Notes: generated from the letters alone by a model not told the origin. A stretch of 19,970 bases of DNA from DATKWV01 sp035529405 (GCA_035529405.1 DATKWV010000083.1:1-19970), one strand, 5' to 3'. Positions 1-7,858 are shown, numbered from the stretch's first letter. A program made the numbers and translations.

Positions 1-204
1 GCCACGAACATAAACATAATGAATTCGCAAATTGAGTTGTATGCGGCCAATAACAACGGCTCATATCCGCCGACGCTGAAAACCATCACAAAAGACCCCG
101 ATTATTTCCCTGATGGCCCGCTTGAATGCCCTTTCGGCGGAAAGTACGAACTGGGTGCCAGCCACAAGGTTTGGTGCGACCACAAACCCACATCGAAACC
201 CTGA
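1..204 (+). CDS. Pseudopilin, GspG-like, C-terminal part (5' end outside window)
   Basis: The frame is open from base 1 and stops with TGA at 202-204, so the gene is cut by the window edge. The visible residues read like the segment just after the N-terminal helix of a type II secretion major-pseudopilin-like protein: an N-I-N-I-M-N-S-Q-I-E-L-Y-A motif, then an N-N-N-G-S-Y-P-P-T-L stretch and a short tail with two Cys (in ECPFGG and VWCDH). The class III prepilin cleavage site must lie upstream. Two more pseudopilin genes follow with a 1-nt gap and a 16-nt overlap, which suggests one operon for a type II secretion or pilus-like apparatus acting in the inner membrane and periplasm. The internal ATG at 19 is unlikely to be the true start because the helix is required. 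GspG versus a generic prepilin-domain protein is not settled. Confidence 0.7.
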   Translation, partial: ATNINIMNSQIELYAANNNGSYPPTLKTITKDPDYFPDGPLECPFGGKYELGASHKVWCDHKPTSKP

Positions 205-205
205 A

Positions 206-718
206 ATGAAAACCACATTACACCAGCGGCGGCACCTACTCCCAAGGCGCTTACTATACAGCCAAAGGCACAAAGCCGGTTTTACCTTTGTTGAGCTTGC
301 GCTTGTTGTTATCTTTATCAGTATCTTCGCTGCCATATCCATCCCCAGACTTCATTACGGCGCCATTGCAAAACAAAAAGCCGACTGCACCGCCAGAAAA
401 ATAGTTACCGACCTTCGCCGCACACGCACACTGGCAGTTTCCCACGCCGCCGACAACACTGATGGTTATGCCTTGAATATGTCCGGTCCAGCCCCGTATT
501 TCGCATACGAAATAATCGACCTTGACAGCGGCACCACAATCGACTCGCATATAATTGATTCTGATGTCACCTGCACCGGCGGTTCATGCTTCGAATTCGG
601 CCCGCTCGGAAACCTGCTGGCCGGAAGCGATACTTCCCTTGTTGTTTCCGGTGCACAGCAGACTTTTACCGTCACCGTCATTTCGGCAACAGGTATGGTG
701 GAATGTACAGAAAACTGA
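206..718 (+). CDS. Pseudopilin, GspH/FimT-like
   Basis: 170-residue prepilin-type protein. Residues 23-50 hold the class III signal: basic leader, G25 before the cleavage point, F26-T-F-V-E30 with the Glu at +5, then a hydrophobic helix ending in S-I-P-R-L. After cleavage by a prepilin peptidase it would pack as a minor pseudopilin of a type II secretion system. The C-terminal half (F-E-F-G-P-L-G-N-L, then T-F-T-V-T-V and S-A-T-G-M-V) resembles the GspH/FimT beta fold. The ATG at 206 lies one base after the upstream stop codon; an in-frame ATG at 113 would overlap the previous gene by 92 nt and only lengthen the leader, so 206 is preferred. No clear Shine-Dalgarno is visible, which is consistent with translational coupling. 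The GspH label is an inference from fold pattern and gene order. Confidence 0.75.
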   Translation: MKTTLHQRRHLLPRRLLYSQRHKAGFTFVELALVVIFISIFAAISIPRLHYGAIAKQKADCTARKIVTDLRRTRTLAVSHAADNTDGYALNMSGPAPYFAYEIIDLDSGTTIDSHIIDSDVTCTGGSCFEFGPLGNLLAGSDTSLVVSGAQQTFTVTVISATGMVECTEN

Positions 719-1122
719 CCGTAATTATAAATCGGCCGCGCAGTGTTGCGGCGGCCTTTACGCTGCCCGAGGTCATCGCGGCCGCGGCACTGCTGATTAT
801 TGCCGTGGTCCCGATTCTCAAAGGCCTCACTGTTGCCCATTTGAACACAAAACTTATCGAACGCAAGACACTTAGTCTGGCACTGGCCCAGGCTGAACTC
901 GACGAAATAAAAGCCAAAATGGTTTACTATTATGACCAGTCATTCGACGCCGGCGACGTGGTCCTCTACGGTGCTTACCTGTGCGATGTCATCGACAAAC
1001 CCGGGGGCACCGACCTGAGAGAAATAGAAGTCTCTGTCGGCTACGACCTTAACGGCAATAATAGACTTGCTGCGGACGAAATTCTCATTACGCTGACGAC
1101 CCTTGTGGCAAAAAGATGGTAA
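703..1122 (+). CDS. Pseudopilin, GspI/PilV-like
   Basis: 139-residue prepilin-type protein starting inside the end of the preceding gene (16-nt overlap). The leader contains R-K and R-P-R, followed by A18 / F19-T-L-P-E23: Glu is at +5 but the residue before the cleavage point is Ala rather than Gly. A hydrophobic helix follows (about residues 24-38). The text after it (R-K-T-L-S-L-A-L-A-Q-A-E-L-D-E-I-K) is close to the GspI pattern in which many Ala/Glu residues precede a small globular domain. A longer ORF opens at 586, but it overlaps the GspH-like gene by 133 nt and puts no signal in the right place. Together with the two upstream genes this looks like the G-H-I run of a type II secretion operon. 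It could also be a PilV-type minor pilin. Confidence 0.72.
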   Translation: MYRKLTVIINRPRSVAAAFTLPEVIAAAALLIIAVVPILKGLTVAHLNTKLIERKTLSLALAQAELDEIKAKMVYYYDQSFDAGDVVLYGAYLCDVIDKPGGTDLREIEVSVGYDLNGNNRLAADEILITLTTLVAKRW

Positions 1123-1339
1123 GCTTATGGGACTAACTGCAAACATTCAACTTTTTCTCGTCCAAATATTATGTTTGCCCGATAAAAACTTACCTGCAGG
1201 TATAAACAAAACCGCTGATTGAAGTTTTTGGCCGCTGCTGCCGGCTCTGTAAATTAACACAACAACCGCAGTGGTTATGCCGAAATAAACCGGGAACTGC
1301 TGCAGTTGCAGACAAAATCCGGCACAGGGGCAGTGCAGA

Positions 1340-3220
1340 ATGACAGTACCGAAGAAAAAAGGGAAATTCAGGATTAAAATCTCAATCCTGCATAAGATAA
1401 TATCCTATGCGGTCTCGCTGGTGTTTGCCACCGTAGGCATAAGCACATATATAGCCGTCAGCACGGAACGCGAAGTCCTCTCCAACAAGCTCATGCACCA
1501 GGGAAAACGCATTGCCAAAGATATCGCCTTCAGTACCCGCAAGGCCCTTTTATCCTCCGACTGGTCGCTGGTGGAAAAAATGCTCGCTGATTTCACCGGC
1601 TCCGACCACAGCGAAGTAATTTACATCTGGCTGGTTAATCCCGAAGGAAAAATTCACATCGCAAACGACATCTCCCTTTGCGGAAACAGCGTTGATAAGG
1701 GCCTGCTGGACCGGCAGGATAACACATCCAAACGCTTCTTCCCGGAACGAAAAGAATACGGAATGTTACTGGTCAACGGCACCGTTATAGAAAATCGAAA
1801 CTGGTATGTCCTCGTAGCTCTCAGCAGTCACTCGATTAATGCAACCACAAAACGTCTTATCTTTCATAATCTCGTATCAGGGACCTTTGCGGTTTTGCTC
1901 GGAACCGTAGTTTCCCTTTTGCTGGCAAAGTCGATTTGCAAACCCATAATCGGCCTTAAACAGGCAGCGGCAACAATATCCGACGGCAACCTTGACCATC
2001 GCGTTGTCGCTGAGTCAAACGATGAAGTAGGAGACCTGGCGAATACCTTTAATGATATGGCCCTAAAACTTAAAAAGTCCCGTGCGGGACTGGAGGAAAA
2101 AGTCGAGGAACTGGCCACGGAAAAGGAACTTCTCGCCATTACCCTCGGTGGTATGAGCGAGGGGCTTATCGCCGTTGACACAAAAAAACACATAATCCTG
2201 TTTAACACCACCGCTGAAAAGCTCTCCGGCTGGAAATTTGCCGAAGTTCATGGAAGACTCATCGACGATATCTTCAGAATCGTCAACGAACAGACAAATG
2301 AACCGCTCGAAAGCCCCATTAACAGAGCTCTTCAAACCGGAATCGCCGAATTCGGCACACCCGACGACGCTCTGGTATCAAAAGACGCCCGCCTTCGTGC
2401 AGTTGCGATTTGTTCTTCGCCTATACGCAAAAAAGACGGTGCCATTGTCGGCGTTGTGACGGTGGTTCGCGACGTATCTCGTGAACGCGAGATTGACCAC
2501 ATGAAAGAGGATTTCACCTCCTCGGTCTCCCACGAATTAAGGACGCCGCTGACTTCAATCAAGGCTTACACCGAAACAATTCTGCGCGACCCCAATATGC
2601 CCGAAGAAACAAGACTGCAGTTCCTGGCCGTTGTTGACGAAGAGTCCGACCGACTGGCGACTTTGATTGAAGATTTGCTGGAGGTATCAAGAATTCAGTC
2701 AGGAAAGGCTAAATTCAAACAGGAACCCGTGGATGTCACTGCCATAGTTGAGAAGGTCGTCACGGCTTTACAGCCTTTGGCCGAGAAAAACAATATCCGG
2801 TTGCAAAAAACCGTTGCTGAAAACCTCCCCGAATTACAGGCCGACGCCGGCAAAATTGAATCGGTCGTTACGAACCTGCTGAATAACGCCATAAAATTCA
2901 CTCCACAGGCCGGCCAGGTTTCCATTGACGTTGAGAACACGGAAAACGAAATGGTCGTGCGCGTCAGCGATACCGGAATGGGCATACCCAAAGAATCACT
3001 TCCGAAGATATTTGACCGCTTCTACCGCGTCAACCGGCCCGGCAAGCAGATTCAGGGCACCGGCCTGGGCCTTTCCATCGTCAGTAAAATTGTCACCATG
3101 CACAACGGCAGAATTGACGTCGAAAGTGATGTTGACAAGGGAACGACGTTTACGGTCTTTTTGCCGCTGAAAGCCGCAGCCGCCCAGCAACATACCACAA
3201 CCAAGGTCTGCGCAAAATAA
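1340..3220 (+). CDS. Membrane sensor histidine kinase (HAMP-PAS-HisKA-HATPase)
   Basis: 626 residues. Order of parts: first transmembrane helix about 15-40, extracytoplasmic sensor region about 41-172, second helix about 174-197, HAMP about 198-250 (P202, then the E229-V-G-D motif), coiled coil, PAS about 262-378, HisKA with phospho-acceptor H398 in S-H-E-L-R-T-P-L, and a complete HATPase domain: N-box N512/N516, G1 D544-T-G-M-G, F-box F558-D-R-F, G2 G573-T-G-L-G-L-S. It should autophosphorylate on H398 and pass phosphate to an Asp on a response regulator. The layout is that of PhoR/WalK-type kinases. The ATG at 1340 has an AGGGG run nine bases upstream. No response regulator lies next to it, so the partner and signal are unknown. 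It is separated from the pseudopilins by 217 nt in which I see no clear promoter. Confidence 0.93.
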   Translation: MTVPKKKGKFRIKISILHKIISYAVSLVFATVGISTYIAVSTEREVLSNKLMHQGKRIAKDIAFSTRKALLSSDWSLVEKMLADFTGSDHSEVIYIWLVNPEGKIHIANDISLCGNSVDKGLLDRQDNTSKRFFPERKEYGMLLVNGTVIENRNWYVLVALSSHSINATTKRLIFHNLVSGTFAVLLGTVVSLLLAKSICKPIIGLKQAAATISDGNLDHRVVAESNDEVGDLANTFNDMALKLKKSRAGLEEKVEELATEKELLAITLGGMSEGLIAVDTKKHIILFNTTAEKLSGWKFAEVHGRLIDDIFRIVNEQTNEPLESPINRALQTGIAEFGTPDDALVSKDARLRAVAICSSPIRKKDGAIVGVVTVVRDVSREREIDHMKEDFTSSVSHELRTPLTSIKAYTETILRDPNMPEETRLQFLAVVDEESDRLATLIEDLLEVSRIQSGKAKFKQEPVDVTAIVEKVVTALQPLAEKNNIRLQKTVAENLPELQADAGKIESVVTNLLNNAIKFTPQAGQVSIDVENTENEMVVRVSDTGMGIPKESLPKIFDRFYRVNRPGKQIQGTGLGLSIVSKIVTMHNGRIDVESDVDKGTTFTVFLPLKAAAAQQHTTTKVCAK

Positions 3221-3238
3221 AAAAACCGCCGCCGGTTT
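3213..3238 (-). terminator. Compact intrinsic terminator after dnaE2
   Basis: On the - strand the sequence just inside and after the dnaE2 stop codon forms a 6-bp stem (AAACCG / CGGTTT) with a 4-base loop, followed at once by a T-rich run broken by one A. The stem begins within the TAA stop codon. Only the - strand copy is followed by T residues, so it should end the lexA operon transcript and not the kinase transcript. The stem is short, so strength is uncertain. Confidence 0.45.
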
Positions 3239-6116
3239 AAGCCGCAAGCCCGCAATTATCACACTCCACCGCAATCGATGATAAATGCTCGGTGACCCTG
3301 CCTGTTACCCACACAGGCCCCGCAGCCGAACAAACACCTTGATATTTTTCCATCCGGTCAGGGAAAAAAGTTACCTCCGCAAGACCGGAGGAATCCTCCA
3401 GTGTTACAAAACCCATCTGCCTTCCGTCATTTGTTCTTGCCTGCCTGGCCGTGGCTATAAAGCCGGCAACCGTTACCTCCCTGTCAACGTACCTATTAAG
3501 CTCCCTGGCCAACAGATGCCTTTTGTGCAGCAACAGTTCCGGATGAAGACTAAATGCGATACCCGTAACCTCAATTTCCGCCCGCAGTTTCCTTATTCTG
3601 TCATAATCCGGCAGCCGCCTTGCGGATAAGCTGCTGTATAAGTCGAAAAGTAAAAGCTGATTCGGCGCCACCGGCCCAAAGTCCAAACGCATAAGCGTCG
3701 CAGGACGGCTTAGTCCGAAACCATCAAAAGCCCCGACATGAACAAGATTGTGCAATTCAGGCCGGCTGAGCCTGGCCCTGCTGCGAAAATCATCTATATC
3801 AGTAAAAGGCCTCGTGTGGCGCTGTTCAATGATGGCTGCGATTGTCTTACGGCGCATACCCTTTATAATGTTAAATCCTGCACGAATACCCTTTTCCTCG
3901 ATAGACCATTCCTGTCGGCTTTTGTTTACATCGGGCGGCAATACCCTTATGCCGCGTCTGATTGCCTCCCATACATACACCCTCAACGGATACATGCCCT
4001 GATGGTTGTTGAACAGCGAGGTATAGAACTGCTGCGGATAATGCGCCTTCAAAAAGGCCGTTTGCCAGGCGATGTTGGCATAGACAGCCGCATGCGCCTT
4101 GCAATAACTATAAGCTGCAAACTTTAGAATCTGTTCCCAGACTGCCTCTGCTGTCTGCCGCTCGATTCCTGCTTTGTCGGCCCTGCCGTAAACAAAATCC
4201 TCGTACTGCTTCTGCAGTCTTGAAGCTGAAACATTTTTCGAAACCTCCGACCTGAAGTTGTCCGCCTCGGCGACGCTGTAGCCCGCAAGCTCTACAGCTA
4301 TCCGCATCACGTCTTCCTGGTAAAGCATTACTCCATAAGTATCGCCTGTTATGTCTCTGAGTTTCGGGTGCAGGTATTCAAAGGGTCTTCTATTTACACA
4401 CCGCTCTATAAATTCCGCCTTCATCCCCCCCGAGGCCGGGCCCGGCCTTATTAACGATAGCGCTATTGCCGTATCCTTTTTATTTCCTGCCTTAAGGGCC
4501 CTCAGAAGCTGTCTCATCCCCGGCGATTCACACTGAAACACACCCAGACTATCGCCCCTGCTTAACAAATCCGCCGTTTTTTCGTCTGCGGCGTCTATGG
4601 TATCTATGTTAATTATTTCAGCCTGTTTATTAACCATCTTCACCGCCTCATCGACCGTTGAAAGTGCCCTGTTGCCCAAAAGGTCTATCTTAATCAGCCC
4701 CACAGCCTCGGCTGCGTCTTTATCATACTGTGTTACAACTATACCTTTGTGCGCCATCTCAAGCGGCGCAACATCGCTTACCGGTACAGGCGTGATAACC
4801 AGACCCCCGCAATGTACGCCTAAATGTCGAGGTAAATCTGTAAGCCTTTCAGCAAACCGAGCTATCTTCGAAGCAGTGACCGTGCTGTTTTGCTCCAGGA
4901 GCTGCTCTATTTGTACCGGCGCCAGGCCGAACGCCCTGGCTGTGTCACGGAACGCGCTTCTATACCGGTACCTGTTGATGTTTGAAACCATCGCCACATT
5001 ATCAAAGCCCCAGTTCTCATAGCAGAACCTTATTACCTCATCACGCCTTCTCCAGCACAAATCTATATCGATGTCCGGGCAATCCTTCCTGCCCGGGTTC
5101 ATAAAACGCTCGAAATAAAGCCTGTTTTCTATCGGACAAACCCGCGTAAATCCGAGCACATATGACACAAGCGAACCCGCCGCCGAACCCCTGACCTCGA
5201 CGGCTATACCTTCGCGCTTGGCAAAGTTGATGATGTCCCTGACCACAAGAAAATAATCACTGAATTTATTTTTGCGTATAACCGCCAGTTCGTATTCCAG
5301 CCGCTCTACCGCTTCGGCGCTTACAGGCCTGTATTTTTCGGCAAGACCAATGTGGCCGAGCCTGGCCAGTTCCCTGTCGGCACTTTTACCTTTGCCGAGT
5401 TTGACCCTGGGCAAAAGGTATTTCCCATTCAACACGTTGAGCTTACAACGGTGCGTTATTTTCTCAGCGTTAAGTACCGCTTCGGAACCTGCACCGAACC
5501 CGTCTCTGAACCGACTTTCAGGTACCATCCTGTTGAAACCACAATCATCATCCAGCACCTCTACAGACCCGCTGAGGCTTCTTATTTTCGACAGCAGCCT
5601 GCCGGTAATTACATCCTCATCGTCCAGTATGTTGAAATTTGTATATGACACCGGCTGTACCTCATATCGCTTTGCGCGCTCGACCTCGGCCGCGTCCTTA
5701 CAACCCGCAAAAAGATGTCCCTTATCCACGACACTTTTCAACTGTTTGAATAATGCCGGCCGGTTACAAATACAGATTATCCCCTTGCCGTTCCTTTGGA
5801 GTTGCTCTGTGACGTCAAAGTGCGCATCCAGATTTCCGGCCGTAATTATCCTGCAAAGATTCTTATAGCCGTTACTGTCTTCTGCCAGCAATGTCAGGTT
5901 TTTTGTTTTGGTTAGAATCTCGGCGCCGATGATTGGTCTTATACCAAGCCGGCCAGCCGTTCTGCAAAAATCAACCACCCCGTGCATCGAATTGACATCC
6001 GCCAAAGCAACCGTATCGTAGCCGTATTCTTTGGCCTTTGTAAGCAGCCGCTGTACGGAAACAGGCCCTCTTAAAAAGCTGTAATAGCTCCTGCATGTCA
6101 AGGCGGGGATATGCAT
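3237..6116 (-). CDS. dnaE2: Error-prone DNA polymerase III alpha subunit, DnaE2/ImuC-type
   Basis: 959 residues with the ATG at 6116; typical DnaE2 is slightly over 1000. Parts in order: PHP-like domain (about 3-190); Pol III alpha palm/fingers with the catalytic acidic motif P-D348-I-D350-I-D352 and the third Asp in I-K-I-D478-L-L-G; G-V-F-Q-C-E-S-P-G-M and Y-Q-E-D-V-M motifs; a helix-hairpin-helix region (about 740-800); and a C-terminal OB fold (about 880-950). The polymerase site is intact, but the PHP metal ligands are largely lost (T7-C-R9 where H-x-H is expected, V41 in place of His). It probably performs translesion synthesis in the cytoplasm. A GTG at 6152 overlaps the DUF72 stop by four bases and would add 12 residues; the ATG at 6116 is preferred for its GGGG nine bases upstream and for fitting the PHP start. 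It is the third gene of the lexA operon. Confidence 0.93.
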   Translation of the reverse strand: MHIPALTCRSYYSFLRGPVSVQRLLTKAKEYGYDTVALADVNSMHGVVDFCRTAGRLGIRPIIGAEILTKTKNLTLLAEDSNGYKNLCRIITAGNLDAHFDVTEQLQRNGKGIICICNRPALFKQLKSVVDKGHLFAGCKDAAEVERAKRYEVQPVSYTNFNILDDEDVITGRLLSKIRSLSGSVEVLDDDCGFNRMVPESRFRDGFGAGSEAVLNAEKITHRCKLNVLNGKYLLPRVKLGKGKSADRELARLGHIGLAEKYRPVSAEAVERLEYELAVIRKNKFSDYFLVVRDIINFAKREGIAVEVRGSAAGSLVSYVLGFTRVCPIENRLYFERFMNPGRKDCPDIDIDLCWRRRDEVIRFCYENWGFDNVAMVSNINRYRYRSAFRDTARAFGLAPVQIEQLLEQNSTVTASKIARFAERLTDLPRHLGVHCGGLVITPVPVSDVAPLEMAHKGIVVTQYDKDAAEAVGLIKIDLLGNRALSTVDEAVKMVNKQAEIINIDTIDAADEKTADLLSRGDSLGVFQCESPGMRQLLRALKAGNKKDTAIALSLIRPGPASGGMKAEFIERCVNRRPFEYLHPKLRDITGDTYGVMLYQEDVMRIAVELAGYSVAEADNFRSEVSKNVSASRLQKQYEDFVYGRADKAGIERQTAEAVWEQILKFAAYSYCKAHAAVYANIAWQTAFLKAHYPQQFYTSLFNNHQGMYPLRVYVWEAIRRGIRVLPPDVNKSRQEWSIEEKGIRAGFNIIKGMRRKTIAAIIEQRHTRPFTDIDDFRSRARLSRPELHNLVHVGAFDGFGLSRPATLMRLDFGPVAPNQLLLFDLYSSLSARRLPDYDRIRKLRAEIEVTGIAFSLHPELLLHKRHLLARELNRYVDREVTVAGFIATARQARTNDGRQMGFVTLEDSSGLAEVTFFPDRMEKYQGVCSAAGPVWVTGRVTEHLSSIAVECDNCGLAA

Positions 6117-6148
6117 ACGAATACGCCCCAAAAAAATACGAACAAAAC

Positions 6149-7000
6149 TCACGCATTTGAGGCAATCCCTGCCAGGTCCGGATACGCCCTCAACAAACCT
6201 TCAGGAACAGCTTGTTTTTCCCCGCTGAACATGGCCTTTAACTCAATTGCATTGGCAAGCTCGGCGCCTCGATAATGGTTATTGGCGATGACCGTAAGCG
6301 ACTCGAACGCTTTGGCTAAGGCGTCGAGCCTGTTTTTTATCTGCGCCAGTTCTCCGGCGTTGTAATAATAATCGTAGGTCTGGTCTCTGCCTGCCTTGCT
6401 GAACCACTTTTCTCTGTTTCTGCCGTGCATCCTGAAATAGCCGTTTCTGCCTACGGTACACTGCTGCATATCAAATGATGCCGGGCCCGTCGGGTAATCC
6501 AGATTGCACACGGTAACACCAAGCTGCTCGAGAAATTTCAATGCGTCCTGTCTTTCCCACGATTTGTGCCTGACTTCCACAACAAGACCGAAGGCGTCCG
6601 AGAAATTCCTTACTATGTCCGACAAATATCGGCGGTTATCTTCGCTGTCAGCAAAGTCATATCTGAACTGAGCCAGCAGATGTTTTAGTTTGCCTGCCTC
6701 AAGAAACGGCTCAAAACCCTTGTGAAACTGCCTTACCATAACAGGGTCTATTTTGCCTTCGTGGGTGATGTCTTTATGCAGTTTGGCGGTAAAGAAAAAC
6801 CGCGGCCGTTTGCAGGTCCTGTCCAGCCACGACCTTGTGGTCTTCTCGAACGGCGGCCGGTAAAAGGTGCTGTTAATCTCCAGACAGTCCACAAAGCCGC
6901 TTACATACTCAAGCTGGTCCATCTTTGTACTGGTGTACACAATCCCCTGCCAGTCCGGATATGACCAGCCTGCAATACCTATGTTGACCGTTTTGGCCAT
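6149..7000 (-). CDS. DUF72 (YecE-like) TIM-barrel protein
   Basis: 283 residues, full length for DUF72. Visible family signatures: I-G-I-A-G-W-S-Y-P-D-W near residues 7-17, the L-E-I-N-S-T-F-Y-R-P-P segment, F-F-T-A-K-L-H-K, V-V-E-V-R-H-K-S-W, and a late I-A-N-N-H-Y-R-G-A-E-L-A-N-A. The family folds as a TIM barrel with a conserved acidic/aromatic pocket; its biochemical activity is not established, so I give none. Translation starts at the ATG at 7000 with GAAAGGGG five bases upstream, 13 nt after the lexA stop codon. The stop overlaps a GTG in frame with dnaE2, and the more likely dnaE2 ATG lies 32 nt further on. Position between lexA and dnaE2 suggests co-expression in the DNA damage response; that is inference from context. 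Confidence 0.9.
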   Translation of the reverse strand: MAKTVNIGIAGWSYPDWQGIVYTSTKMDQLEYVSGFVDCLEINSTFYRPPFEKTTRSWLDRTCKRPRFFFTAKLHKDITHEGKIDPVMVRQFHKGFEPFLEAGKLKHLLAQFRYDFADSEDNRRYLSDIVRNFSDAFGLVVEVRHKSWERQDALKFLEQLGVTVCNLDYPTGPASFDMQQCTVGRNGYFRMHGRNREKWFSKAGRDQTYDYYYNAGELAQIKNRLDALAKAFESLTVIANNHYRGAELANAIELKAMFSGEKQAVPEGLLRAYPDLAGIASNA

Positions 7001-7013
7001 TTCCGCCCCTTTC

Positions 7014-7628
7014 TCAGAATAACCTGTAACAGCCGATGACCCTGCCGATTATACGTACATCTTCGCTGTTGCGTTTTACATACCTGGTTTTGTAGCCGCG
7101 GGCCTTATTTGCCGGCACCAGTGCGATTTTATCGCCGCGCATATATATCCTCTTGACAGTAGCTTCCCCATCCAGCAGTACAACACCTGTTTGCCCGTTT
7201 AAAACTGCCGATGTCGGTTTGACCACTACAAAATCACCGTCCATAATCCCTTCATCGACCATACTGTCGCCCACAACCCTGACAATGAACTTATCCTCAG
7301 CCGCACCGAACATCTCATCGAGTTTTACATACGCCTCGATATTCTCCTCAGCCAGTATAGGTTCCCCCGCCGCCGCCCTGCCCACCACCGGGATACCCTG
7401 GTCTTGCCGGATTTGCTGCTGATACGCCTTTGAGAGGCGCAGTCGCCGATGCCCTGTTGAATCCTGCAGATAGCCCTTTTTCTTCAAATAACCTATGAAC
7501 TGATAAACGGCATTTTGCGCAAGACCGAAATGTTCGGCAATTTCCCGCTGGCTGGGTGAGTCGCCGCTGCTTAGCCGCTTTTGAATAAAATCGAGCACCT
7601 GCTGCTGTCTTTTGGTCAAAGCCTGCAT
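7014..7628 (-). CDS. lexA: LexA repressor (SOS regulator, S24 autoprotease)
   Basis: 204 residues, usual length. N-terminal winged helix about 1-65 (helix-turn-helix S26-Q-R-E-I-A-E-H-F-G-L-A-Q-N-A-V-Y), then a linker and the S24 domain. The self-cleavage bond is A87-G88 (G-R-A-A-A-G-E-P), the nucleophile S122 sits in G-D-S-M, and the general base K159 in A-T-V-K-R, so RecA-stimulated autocleavage should work. The recognition helix differs from the textbook LexA sequence, so the operator is probably not the E. coli or Bacillus box. The ATG at 7628 has a GAAGGCGG run about six bases upstream. It heads the operon with DUF72 and dnaE2. Candidate operators upstream are the AGTACGTACT palindrome at 7712 and the GTCAAAC/GTTTGAC array at 7801-7845. 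Confidence 0.95.
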   Translation of the reverse strand: MQALTKRQQQVLDFIQKRLSSGDSPSQREIAEHFGLAQNAVYQFIGYLKKKGYLQDSTGHRRLRLSKAYQQQIRQDQGIPVVGRAAAGEPILAEENIEAYVKLDEMFGAAEDKFIVRVVGDSMVDEGIMDGDFVVVKPTSAVLNGQTGVVLLDGEATVKRIYMRGDKIALVPANKARGYKTRYVKRNSEDVRIIGRVIGCYRLF

Positions 7629-7711
7629 AAAAAACCGCCTTCAATAAAACTTTTTATATTACTCACAGCAACCGATTAACACCCGAAAATCGCCCTAACT
7701 GTTTATCTGGC

Positions 7712-7721
7712 AGTACGTACT
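7712..7721. promoter_or_regulatory. AGTACGTACT palindrome, candidate LexA operator
   Basis: Perfect 10-bp palindrome AGTACGTACT, 84 bases upstream of the lexA ATG. LexA genes are normally autoregulated from a palindrome near their promoter, and the second LexA of Pseudomonas putida, as I recall, uses a box built from AGTAC and GTGCT half-sites. That similarity is suggestive only. I saw no second copy of this decamer in the window. Confidence 0.4.
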
Positions 7722-7746
7722 AACAAAAAACGCATTAAAATCACTC

Positions 7747-7763
7747 ATCCGCCGAAGGCGGAT
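7747..7763. repeat. GC-rich hairpin with core CCGCCGAAGGCGG, copy 1
   Basis: Seven-base-pair stem (ATCCGCC / GGCGGAT) with a GAA loop, in the lexA-malQ spacer. The 13-bp core CCGCCGAAGGCGG occurs again at 12171-12183, also between genes. No T-run follows directly on either strand, so it is a poor terminator; it looks more like a small dispersed palindromic element. Confidence 0.5.
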
Positions 7764-7800
7764 TCCTCATTTTTGCTTTTTGCATTTTGATCTTTACATT

Positions 7801-7845
7801 GTCAAACTGACCTGCGGTTAGTTTGACTATATTATATGGTCAAAC
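7801..7845. promoter_or_regulatory. Palindrome array of GTCAAAC half-sites
   Basis: Three half-sites in alternating orientation: GTCAAAC (7801-7807), GTTTGAC (7821-7827), GTCAAAC (7839-7845). The first two belong to a 27-bp palindrome with 12-base arms (one mismatched pair) around TGC. The second and third form another inverted repeat with an 11-base AT-rich centre that contains the -10 box of a possible - strand promoter. This is a typical arrangement for cooperative repressor dimers. LexA or a sugar-responsive regulator of malQ are the obvious candidates; neither can be decided here. Confidence 0.55.
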
Positions 7846-7858
7846 AACCATACAACAA
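7831..7858 (-). promoter_or_regulatory. Candidate promoter toward lexA
   Basis: On the - strand TTGTTG (7858-7853), 16 bases, TATAAT (7836-7831). The -10 box lies inside the inverted repeat of GTTTGAC half-sites, so binding there would block it. The start point would be close to 7825, leaving a leader of nearly 200 bases before lexA. A second, weaker promoter nearer to lexA cannot be excluded. Confidence 0.35.

Noticed and set aside
5272..5868. + strand open frame (198 codons) antisense to dnaE2
   Set aside because: Ser/Leu-rich low-complexity translation typical of an antisense frame; dnaE2 motifs on the other strand are unambiguous.
7747..7763. GC-rich hairpin considered as a terminator for malQ-ward or lexA-ward transcripts
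   Set aside because: No T-run follows directly on either strand and it lies upstream of both genes; a dispersed palindrome fits better because the core recurs at 12171.
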